Source: Carettochelys insculpta (lineage: Eukaryota > Chordata > Testudines > Carettochelyidae). From it: DNA of 64,000 nucleotides. Positions 12,750-24,245 of this stretch are shown piece after piece. Made by a program: the position numbers and the translations under genes. The first letter of the stretch is position 1. Each line of letters starts with the position of its first letter. Under the pieces are notes generated by a model. That model saw nothing but the letters and a program-made list of their open reading frames with translations, did no database searches and had not been told where the DNA came from. The stretch lies in contig NC_134144.1 in the NCBI RefSeq assembly GCF_033958435.1, positions 14,564,010-14,628,009 of the forward strand, given 5' to 3'.

Positions 12750-13140
12750 CCAGGAGGGAAGCATGGAAATGGCAAGGAGGAGAGAATGGATCTTGGCTGC
12801 TTTGTAGTCAGTCCCTGAACTGGAACCTGAACTAGAGGGTAGCCTGGGATTCCCCTACCAGTCTGATGCTGTGGGACAGTGAAGAAGAAGACTTTGAGAC
12901 TATGGGAAAGCAGGAACCTGGATGAACCCTCCTACCACCGTGCCATCTGTCCCTAGAAACCATATAGTTATGGGGCTGGAGAACTGAGTCACAGAGAGGA
13001 CAGCTGCAGCTCTTGAGAGTGAGGGGCTTCAGAGGAGAAACTGATAGGGTGTAACAAGTGGAAGAGGTGTTGGCCTGACCCAGAACTGCCAGGAGGCAGC
13101 ACCATCCAGCGGTAAGTAAAGCATCCTGTCACAGTAGGGC
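12750..13140. repeat. Possible LTR-like or unclassified interspersed repeat
   Basis: Blocks such as aactggaacctgaac, gggtagcctgggattcccc and ccagcggtaagtaaagc resemble a recurrent GC-rich turtle repeat. No ends, target duplication or coding part could be defined. Confidence 0.25.
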
Positions 13141-13175
13141 CCAGTCCTGCATTGTCCACTCTCTTTTATCTTAAC

Positions 13176-13316
13176 AAAAAGCAGTCAAGTAGCACTTTAA
13201 AGACTAGCAAAATAGTTTATTAGGTGAGCTTTCGTGGGACAGACCCACTTCTTCAGACCATAGCCAGACCAGAACAGACTCAATATTTAAGGCACAGAGA
13301 ACCAAAAACAGTAAAT
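13176..13316 (-). mobile_element. Penelope-like terminal repeat fragment (type I)
   Basis: Reverse-strand type I terminal repeat, nearly identical to the one joined to the open frame at 44963-46515. It continues through the same cagaccatagccagacc and ttaaggcacagagaacc blocks but stops before coding sequence. A hammerhead-like core lies at 13221-13256 with a complete five-pair stem II. Confidence 0.8.
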
Positions 13317-14250
13317 TAGCAGAGGTCATTTGCGCATTCATAGCAATAGAATTCTGTGATGCACATTTGCCTCAGTTTTGTAACCATGCCTATTGTATTG
13401 ACTGCTGAGGCTGGCATTGCTGCAGAAGGAGGAAGAAAAAGACCTAATAAGCACAAGCCACAGCCCTGGTCTCAGTGAAATCAATATGGTATTTGGCATT
13501 GACTATGACAGGAGTAGGACCAGATCACCAGGGAGCAGAAGGGTGAAGGAGGTTAGGACAAGAGTGTGTCTGAAATGTTTGCCCCACTTTGTTATAGTAA
13601 CTTTATTAATCACATAGCTAAATAAGGTCACAGCAGCAAAGACTGTAGGATGTAACACAATGAAACAAATGCCAGTTACATTCCTATTCTCCATGTTGGT
13701 TCCTTTCATATACATCCTGTGGGGAGAGATAGGGCTGGCCTGAATCACAGAAATAAAAACTTTTTTCCAAGGAGGAAATAATGCAAATAATAAAAACATG
13801 TCAGGACACACACAAAAACATTACCTCGCTACTAGGTAGAGGCAAGCAATGTTATTTGTCTTTATACTTATTGACTCATTTAAGGTAAGATGTGCATTTC
13901 TGTGGTCCTGTCATTGTTATTTGTGTGACACTGGGCTTGCTCCTGGGTCCAATGCACAAGCTCTATACTGTGAATATCTGCATGGGCTCAGAGTGTGGTA
14001 GACAGGATTCTGTTGTTCCTATGCTGGCTGTGCTGCTCCTGTAGCCTGAAGTCTGTAGTAGACTTCTGTGCCCAGAGTATATGGGGTATAGTTACCAGAT
14101 CTACTTGTGTATTCAGCCTCGTGCCAAGGATCAGCACTAAATCTGTTCACTATCAAGATCCCACATAATCCCCCTTGGAATTTGAGCAATGTATAGAGGG
14201 CTGAGTTTAACATCAAATGCATAAAAACTGGAAAGAATATGACCACCGTG
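13317..14250. other. Unannotated stretch
   Basis: No gene or repeat recognised. Confidence 0.35.
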
Positions 14251-14340
14251 GGTCTGATTCTTATTTTGCCTTAGTGAAACTCCAGAGACTTCAGCAGTTA
14301 CTCCCAGTTGAGACTGGTGTAAATGAGAGCAGAAAGAGGC
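14251..14340. repeat. Short ancient palindromic repeat
   Basis: Imperfect inverted arms ggtctgattctta and gtgtaaatgagagcagaaag around a gacttcagcagttactcc centre. Confidence 0.35.
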
Positions 14341-14591
14341 CTCTCATTGTTCTCTAAAGTGTTGTTTCCCAGGAAAACACATAGACTGCAAATGCACCCT
14401 TCAACAAAAACTACATCCCCTCCTGAAAGTCCTGGAGTGGGTCGTGTGAATGACACCATCTGGGAAATGTCACAGTGAATAAAATAAGTATACTTTATTG
14501 TTTAACTCTGAATGCCGGTTTTGGCTTTCTCCATTTAGCCAGGTCTTTTAAAAGTATAATTGTAATGGGGTTCTTTGCTTTGCTACACTTT

Positions 14592-15313
14592 AGCCACGTT
14601 TACAAGTGCCAGCTACTTCAAAGTAGCCACGCCAACGTCGAAATAGCGCCTGTCACGTCTACACGTGGTGAGCACTATTTCAAAGTTGAAATCAGCGTAA
14701 GGCGGTGAGATGTCGCAGTCGCTATCCCCATCAGAAGATGGGAATAGCGCCCTACTTCAACGTTGAACGTCGAAGTAGGGCACATGTAGCCGATCCGCGT
14801 CCCGCAACATTGAAATAGCGGGATCCGCCATGGCGGCCATCAGCTGAGGGGTTGAGAGACACTCTCTCCAGCCCCTGCGGGGCTTTGTGGTCACCGTGTG
14901 CAGCAGCCCTTAGCCCAGGGCTTCTGGCTGCTGCTGCTGCAGCTGGGGATCCATGCTGCATGCACAGGGTCTGCAACCAGTTGTCGGCTCTGTGGATCTT
15001 GTGCTGTTTAGTGCAAGTGTGTGTGGGAGGGGCCCTTTAAGGGAGTGGCTAGCTGTTGCCCGGGAAGTGCTAGTCCACCCTGTGACCCTGTCTGCAGCTG
15101 TTCCTGGCACCCTTATTTCAATGTGTGCTACTTTGACGTGTAGACACTCCCCTGCAGTGCCTACTTCGATGTGGTGCTGCCCAACGTTGACGTTGAACGT
15201 CGACGGCACCAGCCCTGGAGGACGTGTAGATGCTATTAATCGAAATAGCTTATTTCGATGTCGCTACATCGAAATAAGGTATTTCGATGTAGCATCCATG
15301 TGTAGACGTAGCT
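14592..15313 (-). mobile_element. PIF/Harbinger non-autonomous element (decayed copy)
   Basis: Full-length relative of the element at 51535-52244, in opposite orientation. Both ends keep the GGCTACGTCTACACGTG pattern in mutated form, and the interior shares the cagctgaggggttgag, gcagcccttagccca and ctgctgctgctgcagctg blocks. Many TTCGAA and ACGT sites have become TTCAAA or ATGT, so it is older than that copy. Possible 3-bp TTT target duplication at 14589-14591 and 15314-15316. Open frames inside it are not genes. Confidence 0.8.
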
Positions 15314-15650
15314 TTTGAGTGATAGGCTCTATGGTTTTGGCATTAGAAGGATATCTGGGAGTATAGCCAGCTTACTGAGCTGATAGCTTTTATGTTTCCT
15401 TTTCTTCTTATTGGACTAATTTTCCAGATAGTCTTACAATCATCCTAATAGGTTTTTTTTAATGAACTCCTTCCATTCCCAGTTAAATTGAGGAAACTTT
15501 TCATCATATTTTATTTACATATGAAGCCTATTACAGTATTGGAGTTAGAGTCAGACAATATCCCACTGTCAGGCAAGAGCATCCAACCATAGAGAGTCTC
15601 ACCAAGTGCCTGCTGGCTTATTGATCAGATTTAGTAATTCTATGCATGGC

Positions 15651-15747
15651 AGCCTGATTCTTCAGTCACACTATTTACACCCTTGTGTAGCTTCATGGAG
15701 TTCACTGGAGTTTCTCGTCTTTTACTTTGCGATGAATCAGGCCCCCA
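15651..15747. repeat. Short ancient palindromic repeat
   Basis: Outer arms agcctgattctt and gatgaatcaggccc with tttacacccttgtg and a ttcatggagttcactggag centre; member of the foldback family noted at 10517. Confidence 0.4.
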
Positions 15748-15933
15748 GGTATCCAACTTGCTTGAGTAAATTTTTTTTGAAAAATGGGTTTCTCTATGAT
15801 CACTGCTCCTTTTTTTGCTGTGCTTATTAGGGCTGAGACTCTATGACTAACACAAGGACCTCTGTTCCAGCACTAGCACAATACCTCTGTTCCAGCACTG
15901 TACCTCTAACTTGGCTGCATTGTCACAATCTGG

Positions 15934-16369
15934 GGCTATGTCTACAATAGCTCAAGAACTTCGAAAGGGGTGTGATAATGAACCTAACTGAAAGATCCTA
16001 ATGAGGCGCTGCCATGCATATGCAGTGTCTCATTAGCATAATGGCAGCTGCGGCACTTCGAAAGTGCTGCTTTTGATCACGCACGTCTCATTTACATGGG
16101 GTCCTTTCCAAAAGGACCCTGCACGCTTTGAAATCCCCTTTTCCCTATTTGGTTATAGGAATAAGGGGATTTCAAAGTGTGCGGGGTCCTTTTGGAAAGG
16201 ACCCTGTGTACACTAGCTGCGCAGGATCAAAAGCGGCTCTTTTGAAGTGCTGCAGCTGCCATTATGCTAATGAAGTGCTGCATATTCATGGTAGCTCCTC
16301 ATTAGTGTCCTTCGATTAGGTTCATTATCATGTCCCTTTCGAAGTTCTGGGGCTAGAGTAGACATAGCC
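15934..16369. mobile_element. Harbinger-like palindromic MITE with TGG target duplication
   Basis: The element folds back on itself over most of its 436 bases. The ends are GGCTATGTCTACAATAGC and its partner GCTAGAGTAGACATAGCC, followed inward by matching aacttcgaaagg arms and by a ggggatttcaaag/ctttgaaatcccc centre. A 3-bp TGG lies at 15931-15933 and again at 16370-16372, as expected for PIF/Harbinger. Non-coding. Confidence 0.85.
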
Positions 16370-19300
16370 TGGGTTATGTGTTGGGAGGGAGCTAGGTGTG
16401 TCTCAAATCAGCTTAATTTTCTGACACCCCCCCATGCACTGCCAATGTACATTTCAGGAGAGGCCCCAAGTGGAGTTATTCTGTGCTCTCAGTAATTGAT
16501 ATTCCACCTTTTGCAGCCAGGGCTTGGTTACTGTGGAGTCATGTACATTAGATGGCAGCAGCTGGCTGCTAATGTGTGAGCATTGCCCGCATACATTTGC
16601 ATTATGCCTCACATGCTCTTATCTCACCACCCACTTAGTGAATGCAGGGGGCTGCAGAACATGAAGAAGAATTGAGACTTTCTCTTTAAGGCGACCTTCA
16701 AAGCTGTCACAGTCAGCTTTCGTTCAATTTGCAGTGAACACACTGGGACAGATCCTGCCTGTGGGCCTCTGTACTTTTTTTCCTCTCATTTTCTCCCAGA
16801 TTGGGGTTTGTTATTCTTCCAGGTGCCATGTGAGACCATTCAAGTAAATAAGACTTACATTTTCAAAGGGGCAATGGGGAACTAGGTACCCAATGCTCAC
16901 TGAAGGTCTTAGGTTACTTAGATTCCTTTGTGGATGCCAGGCTAAAATAACCTACTTGGCTCTCAGCATCTTTGTCAGTTTGGGACCTAGCCTGCTTCCA
17001 CTAAAGCACAAGACAATATTTGTATTGACTTCAGGGACATGAGATTTGTGTCTTTGTACCAGGCTGTGGATATTATCGGTGCACAAATCTGGTTTATATT
17101 TAGCCACTTCAATATCAGTGAAATAAAGTGATCAGACTTTTAAGGCAGCATTTAAGCAGCTATCACACAGTGGCATCTGAAAAGTTATCCTGTACTTAAA
17201 ACCGGCAACTGCTCTGCCATCTCAGACACCACTCTGGTGAGTTTGCATAGTTTTTTTTTTTTTAATGGTAATAACTGTAAGATTGAAAATCTTCACATAA
17301 CTGCTTCTAAATTACACTGAAAAATGCAGCCCTCAGAGCTTTAGGAAACACAAGTGAATCAGTGTCCTCAAAGTTAATGAATAAAAGAGCATTCCTGTCA
17401 TCAAGTTTTTATTAACTGAGCCTAGAACTACTTCTCTAGGGGCTCTTTTGACTTTTTTCAAAATTTAAGTTGAACATTAGGTTAATGGTTACAATATTTC
17501 ACTCTTTCCCTTGATTCTGAGTTTTCATTCCATATGGTTCCATCTTTAAGTAATTTTTCAACTGTTCTATTAAACAGTAAAATAAAATTCAGAACAGATT
17601 TTCTTGGTCTCTTCTCAGTGCCTTTTTTGAGGTGGGCAAATACAAATCATAACCCTTCTGTTTCAGGTGTCATTACTAAGGCAGCTCTTATGTTAATGAT
17701 TACTTACAGTACATGTTTCTCATGGAATTTAATGCACAATATGACATTTATCTTTTTATTTCTCTAACTGACATGGATTAATCTTTAAAATATTAACCTC
17801 AGATATCCATGGTACAGTGACACATACAGCAAATGACATTGGAAAAAGCCTATTTTATAAATACTTTTATAAAGTATTCTTCATTAGAAATGATTACTTC
17901 ATCTTATAGTCAAGAATGCTGCCTCTTGTTAATGCTGTTTTGCTGTTACTACTGTTGTGATGCTTAATTTTTAATGAAATTAAAGTGTAGTTACTTTATT
18001 TCTGGAATATTTCATATTCAATGCTGTATGGAACTGCACAGGGGCAGCATTAGGTTTGCATTAGTGCTATTGTTTGCATCTCATACTTTTTTTTTCCCCC
18101 CATGGTCACTGAGGGTCTAAAACATGTGGTCCTGCAACAGTTTAAATAAGGTGGGCATATAAATTGTGTAGGTTTCACAAAGCTGAAAGGCTATTAAAAA
18201 TTTACTCTTTTTCTGAGTCAATAGATGCTAGTAGAGTATAAAATGAGCAGCTTAACAGAAGACATGTATAATAAGAGTGAACTGCTATTGATGAATAAGG
18301 AAAAAATGGACTCATCATTGATCTAGTCTGGGCAGTGGGATTTGTGCCAGTTAATCAGTCTAAGTATGTAATTCAAAATCTCCAAGCATGCATTAAAACC
18401 CAGAGGTTGACATGAGATAATTGTTCTGAGCTAGAACCAATGGTACTTACCTACCATCAGTAAATTTTGTTTTGCAAATCATACTGAAGTGAATACTACT
18501 GAATTCATATCCAACTTGTGAGCAAAGATCTGGATCTTTTTATGTAATCAAAGGTGAAGCAGCCTGAGAACACACACTGCTTTTGCACATAGGTGCACTG
18601 TATTTACATGAAAGTTATGTACAGTGAAGGAGTAGGAGATAAATATACATACGAGAAGCAGCCATTGTAGCAGAAAAGGGAGAGGTGCAGTAGAACTTCA
18701 GATTTTCCAGCATGTTGAGAACAGAGATTATTTGTAACGCTGAACAAAATATTGATTGTTTTTTTTTCCCCCAAAAGTTTACAACTGAACATTGATTTAA
18801 TACAGCTTGAATCTTCCTATGCAGAAGAAAAACTTTTTTAACCCATCTTAATTTAAACTAAACCAGCACAGAAGCAGATTCCTTACCTTGTCAAATCTTT
18901 TTTTAAATTTTCACTTTCATTTTTTAGTACTTTGTTCTGTTTTTTGTTTTTAATCTTTGCAGGTTCCTGATTCTATACTTACGTTTCAAAATGAGGTGTG
19001 TGGTCACCTGGTCAGCTTCTAATGCTGGTGTTTATAACCTTGGGGTTTTATTTTAAATGTGAAATAGGGGACTTGTAGGGTGTAGGCTTACACAACCTGC
19101 AGGGTCTTTTTTTGTTTTAGAACAACATATGTTGCCATTTTATCAGTGACTCAGAAAACTGAGAAATGAGCCACTGGGATTATTTTATTATAAACTCAAC
19201 ATTAACAAAGCATTTAGCAGAAGTATTAACTAACACCAGTACTTACACCCCTTGTAGGCAACTAAACTTTTTCCTTCAGGCCACACTCCATCAGAAGGAG

Positions 19301-19781
19301 AACAGGCATTCTGTTTACCAAGAGTGACCAAGGTGAGATGGTCACATGGGGGAATTCTGCCGAAGTGTGCAATTATTCTGTTACCCTTTGAGACTTTGTA
19401 TAACCAGGACTACAGAGCTGGAACAAAACTTCTGCACCTCTTTAGTAAACTCCCTCCAAGTCTTTTGCTTGCAGACTTAGGATAGAAGATTGATAGGGAA
19501 TGAGTGCAAGGTTAGGAGGTGAAATCGTGGCACTTTTGAAATCAGTGGCACAGCTCCCATTAATATTTCTGCGGCCAGGATGACATAACTGGTTAGGTGT
19601 CGTTTGTTGCATTTCTAGTCTACTAATTTTAGCCGTAATGTTAACTTTGAATATTTAGTGTATTTTTTTAAAAATCATTATACTCACAGTTTTCTTCTTG
19701 AAGTAATTGAAATATATTTACTCACTCCCACTGTTTTTTATTTTTTCAACTGAAGTGAGGAAAAATAGAATGAGGTGGCCA
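16370..19781. other. Long repeat-poor non-coding stretch
   Basis: Over 3 kb with no recognisable mobile element and no credible gene. Poly-T runs lie near 17250 and 18088. It is a candidate location for conserved regulatory sequence, but conservation cannot be judged from one genome. Confidence 0.4.
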
Positions 19782-19794
19782 ATACCATATGAGG

Positions 19795-19973
19795 AAAAGC
19801 AACAAGGGATCCTGTGGCACCTTATAGACTAACAGAAATGTATGAGCATCTGACAAAGTGGGTTTTTGCCCACGATAGCTTTATGCTCATACATTTGTTA
19901 GTCTATAAGGTGCCACAGGACCCCTCGTTGCTTTTGCAGATCCAGACTAACACGGTTACCCCTCTGATACTTG
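19795..19973. mobile_element. Foldback Penelope-like copy (type III) with 13-bp target duplication
   Basis: Left arm 19797-19849 is the reverse complement of 19876-19933: both contain ggcaccttatagactaac. The right arm also carries the hammerhead-like segment ctgacaaagtgggtttttgc and the outer end cacggttacccctctgatac. The unit is flanked by ATACCATATGAGG (19782-19794) and ATACTATATGAGG (19974-19986), 12 of 13 identical. The copy is therefore one insertion with inverted arms, not two independent fragments. Confidence 0.85.
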
Positions 19974-19986
19974 ATACTATATGAGG

Positions 19987-21109
19987 GAGGAAGGGATGGG
20001 TTAAAGTATTTTTCAGCAGGCCTTGTGAGTTGATCTAGACTCTTATAAGGGAATGTGACAGCCTTTTTTGAGCCATTCATGTACGTCATCACCTTGCTCC
20101 TGGAGTGTACAGCACAACAATAAAATAGTACTAAGCCATGCAGAGTCAAGTGACAGACAGGTCATTCCAATAACTTTATTTAATGAGTAAAAAACCATTT
20201 GCCAATTCACAATTGAAAGCTGAAACATCTTAATCCTTGTGCTTACCGTAAATTGATGCCTTCCGAAGGTGTAAATTGGACTATACCACCTTCACCATCT
20301 GACTAATTTGGGCAGGCAAAATCTAATTTTCCTTGACCTTTCCATTTTACAGCAATATCTGTATTTCGAGGGAGATGGGAGCAGATCCTCAATGGGTGCA
20401 AATTTTCATGGCTTCAGCTTGGGTTCCATTCCCTGATGGATGTCCGGAGCGATAGAAGAAAATCAAAAATAACAACTTTAGCTGACAAATGGATATATAC
20501 AAGTACATACATGGTAGTAATTCCACTTGATGCATTGGACTATACTGAGACACTGATTTTAAAAAATGATTTCAGAAGCAGAATTCATTGTTTTTTTCAA
20601 TGGGGAGTTCTGCTTATAAAAGTGTGAAATATACCATATTGAGACAGAAGGGCCCTGCTAATCTAAGAAAAGCTATGGCAGGCGCTCTTACACCACTAAC
20701 TCATTAAGCTTTCAATTCATGATGAATATAGTCTGTAAGAGAGATCATTAAAGACAAAATCATGGCTGTATTTTCCAGGAGAAGGGGGCTGACATACTAA
20801 ATGAACTACTTAGCATGTGACACAGCTGGCCACCTCAGTCAAAGAGTTTAAATGAGGATCTGATAAAGTAATAGGCCTACTAAGGAAATACTGCTTTGGT
20901 TTTCAAAGTGACTAGTTAAAGATTGTTTTGCTTTGTGGAAGCCAGTGGCAGCTTTTTGTTCCATTTATTGATGAGTGACAATTCAGTAACTCTGCAGTCT
21001 GTGAAAGAAAAAGGGTTATATTTGTCTTTTCATATGAAAGAGATCTGATTTAGCTTGCACCCAAAATTTAAATTCATCCAGTAGCTCATTGAAAACCTCT
21101 GCTCAATGT
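19987..21109. other. Unannotated stretch
   Basis: A short block near 20633-20690 may be a remnant of a CR1-associated repeat. Otherwise nothing recognised. Confidence 0.35.
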
Positions 21110-21245
21110 GAAGCTGTAATCCATATTAGGAAGCATTCTGATTAGTAGTAAAAACATTATGCCACTATATAAATCAAGTTTTGCCCTCACTTGGAATATT
21201 GTGTTCAGTTCTGGTCACCCCATGTCAGAAAATATACACCAGAAG
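21110..21245 (+). mobile_element. CR1 LINE fragment
   Basis: The block cacttggaatattgtgttcagttctggtcacc is the conserved 3' coding region of vertebrate CR1 elements; upstream codons are degraded. Truncated at both ends. Confidence 0.6.
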
Positions 21246-21570
21246 CAGAGAATTGTCAGGATCACCTGACAACATGAGTGTAAGGCATGGAAAATCTTTC
21301 ACAGAAAGAGAAGTTGAGAAGATTGGAACTTTTTATTTTTGGAGATCAGATCATTGTTAGCCATCTTGCTATCCCTTCCGGACTTAAACTCTCTGTCTCT
21401 AGGTAGATGGTTGGTATGGAGGAGATTCATTAGGAACTCATATTTCCCTTTCTTGTCATGCAAGAGGGGATAGCCAATTAAGCTGGCAGGATATTTACAG
21501 TTGGTGGAACTCCCCGCTACAAAATATTGAGTCCAAGAGCCCACCAGGATTCAAACAAGGACTGCTTATA

Positions 21571-21775
21571 AGCAGATGGGAATAAGGGGACTTCAAAGTA
21601 GGCGGGCTCCTTTCAAAAAGGAGCCCCATTTGGACGAGCTGCGTCAATTTCGAAGCGCTGTGGCCGCCCACATGCTGATGAAGCGCTGAATATGCATTTC
21701 AGCGCTTCATTAGTAAACTTCGAAATGGCCATTTGCGTGGCCATTTCGAAGTTTGGGGCTAGTGTAGACGTGGCC
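21571..21775. mobile_element. Harbinger-like MITE, right half
   Basis: It ends in TTTGGGGCTAGTGTAGACGT (to 21775 with GGCC) and contains inverted agcgctgaatatgcatttcagcgct and aaatggcca/tggccattt arms. The left terminal repeat is missing. Related to the element at 15934-16369 by the ggggacttcaaag and aaggagcccc blocks. Confidence 0.65.
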
Positions 21776-22384
21776 ACTGTGGTGTATTGTGAAATTACCT
21801 AAGTGCATTTTCAATTACGTTGATTTCTCAATTGCATGTATTTTCTTTACATTTTTATATTCTGGTATGACACTCTCACATTCCATTTAAAAACAAATGG
21901 GTAACCTTGATTACCATTGTGTCATATGGACAGAACATAAATTTCTTAATATGTCTGGTAATGCTACTAAATGTGTTAATTCAACACATTAAATGACCAA
22001 TTCTCTTTAAATTGTAGTGTTCAGTATACTTGTTTTAATGGTTCATGTGAGAACTTTGAAAAAAGCCCTGTGAAACTACTTGGTACCTTACCACAGTAAT
22101 TTAATTGTGGGGTTCTGCAAATGTACAGTCCCCCATTTGAGTTTTAATTCTGTTGTCTGACTTCAGTACCTTACATTTTTTCAATATTTGGTCCTAGGTG
22201 ACTTGTTGGAGAGCACGCCAAAACCCTGAATTTTAATCTCTGTTCCTTATCGTAACTGTTTACCTGACCCATGATATGGCTCCTATGTCTTTCTCTGCCT
22301 ATGTCACTTACTGATGTTACACAGTGGGACAAATTTTCACCTCTTGGAATTTCAGAGCTCCTTTGACTTGAATGGAGCTCTGTC
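21776..22384. other. Unannotated stretch
   Basis: No gene or repeat recognised. Confidence 0.35.
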
Positions 22385-22690
22385 ATAAGAACAGACATAC
22401 TGGATCAGACGAAAGCTCCATTTACCCCTCTCTTCTCTCTTCCAATAGTGGCCAATGCCAGGTGCCTCAGAGGAAATGAACTGAACAGGCAATCAGGTGA
22501 TCCATTCCCAGCTTCTGGCAGAGAGGTTAGGGACTAACCATCCTTGCCCATCCTGGCTAATAGCCATTGATGGACCTGTCCTCCAGCAGCTTAACTAGTT
22601 CTTTTTTTTTTTCAAACCTGTGAGTGTCTTGGCCTTTACAACATTCTCTGGCGGAGTTCTAGGCCTGACAACTGGTGTCAGTGTGCCTGT
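22385..22690 (+). repeat. Sauropsid interspersed repeat, CR1-associated
   Basis: It begins cataagaacagacatactgg and continues with agtggccaatgccagg, ttcccagcttctggca, cttgcccatcctggc and ctaatagccattgatgg. This block order is a familiar high-copy turtle repeat. Family assignment to a CR1 subfamily is from memory and not certain. Confidence 0.5.
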
Positions 22691-23364
22691 TTGTTGTGAA
22701 CACTGACTCGCTATGTGGCTCAGTTGTATATGTTATCTCAGTTTGACATAGAATATAGCTTAGCACATTATTTTTTTAAATTGGATGGCTACTTTTTCTT
22801 CCACCTCTTTTGCCATCAGACTCTACAACAGTTAACTTGAGCCAATACCCAGAAAGCCAAACCTCAAAGCTTCCTTTTTTTAGCAAGAATTTGTATTAGT
22901 GATAGTGCCCAGAGACTGCAAGTCAAATCAGAGCACAATTATGCTATGTATTTTATGAATACATAATAAAATATAGTGTCTTCTCCCTAGAGAGCTTGTA
23001 GGCTAACCAGATGGTAGAAATACAGCATAACGAAGCATCATCATAATCATTAGACAGGTGTGGTCATGAGACCGAGAGCCTGAACCTGCAGAAGATCATC
23101 TAAAAATTTTGTGGCATAGGATGCAGGAATTCAGCCAAAATCTTTCGTGTCTCAGGCTAGTGCTTTACTGACCAGAGTTATTCCAAAAATTAGAGATGTG
23201 TGAAGAGATCCTACCTCTTTGCATATTTCTACAGTGACTTCCATCGCAGGGTTTGTTGGCCATGGTGTTTCTGCCACCTTGAGGGTGTTATTGGGAGGAG
23301 TAAAACTGCTATTAACCACATGTGCTAAATGGGACACCAAATATCCCTATCTGAGGAAACACCA
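22691..23364. other. Unannotated stretch
   Basis: A possible MIR remnant lies around 23085-23175 (reverse strand); too diverged to call. Confidence 0.3.
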
Positions 23365-23666
23365 GGACTATTGCATCCACACAGCCTCCACTCTTTCGAA
23401 AGAATGGGCCAGGGATCAAAAAATCAAGTGCTATGAGGTGTGTTCATTCAAAAAAAGGGCCTGCAGAGGGTCTACACAAGTTTCCTTTTGAAAGAAGGTG
23501 CTCTTCCTGAAATGGGAATGGAAGAGTGCCTTCGAAAGGAGCACCACATTCTTTCAATTTACTTTTGAAGGAATGCTTTTTCTGTGTAGAAACTTGTGGG
23601 ATCTTGAGAAAGAGCCCCTCCTTTCAAAAAATCTTTCAAAAGCACTTGCTGGTGTAGACATAGTCC
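23365..23666. mobile_element. Harbinger-like palindromic MITE
   Basis: Ends GGACTATTGCATCCACACAG and (inverted) GGACTATGTCTACACCAG, with inverted tttcgaaag and cctttcaaaa blocks inside. The open frames on both strands across it are products of its palindromic structure. Confidence 0.6.
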
Positions 23667-23906
23667 AGGTGGGGCAGATGGGAGAATTATTTGAGGAGGG
23701 ACAGTTGCCAAGGCCTTCTTCAGGAACCAGGCTTACATACAGGAGAAGGGTAAGCAATAGGCTGCCTGTGAGAAGTGGTGGATCTTCCTTGGCTGTGGAT
23801 AGTTCTAATGAGCATCCAAACAGAACATTGAAACTTCTGTTGTTCTCCAATTTGGAGGGCATATGTATATTTTTACTAAGTTGGGGTTAATTCTGAACAT
23901 CTCTTT

Positions 23907-24075
23907 GGCTGGGTCTACATGGAGACGTCCTGCCAGCAGCTTCATGCTAATGAGCAGTCTCATAATTGCAAAGGGCTGCTCATTAGCATAGCTATGCAAG
24001 ATCTCTCTGCCAGCAGTAAACAGGCTGTGTCGGCATGTGTCTGCTGGCAAAACACCCCTCTGTCGTCAGCCCCTT
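23907..24075. mobile_element. MITE half with GGCTGGGTCTACAT end
   Basis: Left end GGCTGGGTCTACATGGAGAC and an internal inverted pair gctaatgagcag / ctgctcattagc. No clear right terminal repeat before the SINE at 24082. A related element with the opposite end preserved is at 41696-41865. Confidence 0.5.
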
Positions 24076-24081
24076 ATGCCT

Positions 24082-24245
24082 GAGCTCTCCCTAGCTCAAT
24101 GGTTACAACATCCTCCTGAGAGGTAGGATTTGAACTGGGATTTTCCTTCTCCCCTTCTTGTGGGTGGGGAATTGAACCTGGTTCTTGCATATGTCAGGTA
24201 AATGCTGTAACCACTAGGCCATATTTTTGAATGAGACACACTTCC
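24082..24245 (+). repeat. Turtle tRNA-derived SINE (Cry-type), decayed
   Basis: Blocks ctagctcaatggttacaaca, ggatttgaactggga, gggaattgaacctgg and gtaaatgctgtaaccactag follow the same plan as the copy at 8742. It sits directly against the MITE half ending near 24075. Confidence 0.6.

Noticed and set aside
14752..15318. Overlapping open frames on both strands
   Set aside because: They lie wholly inside a non-autonomous Harbinger element and follow its GC-rich palindromic structure.
15860..15905. Tandem duplication of about 25 bp (acctctgttccagcact twice)
   Set aside because: Simple local slippage; no sign of a larger structure.
23498..23890. 130-codon frame and a 102-codon antisense frame
   Set aside because: Both cross the palindromic MITE ending at 23666 and share its reverse-complement sequence; no protein motif.
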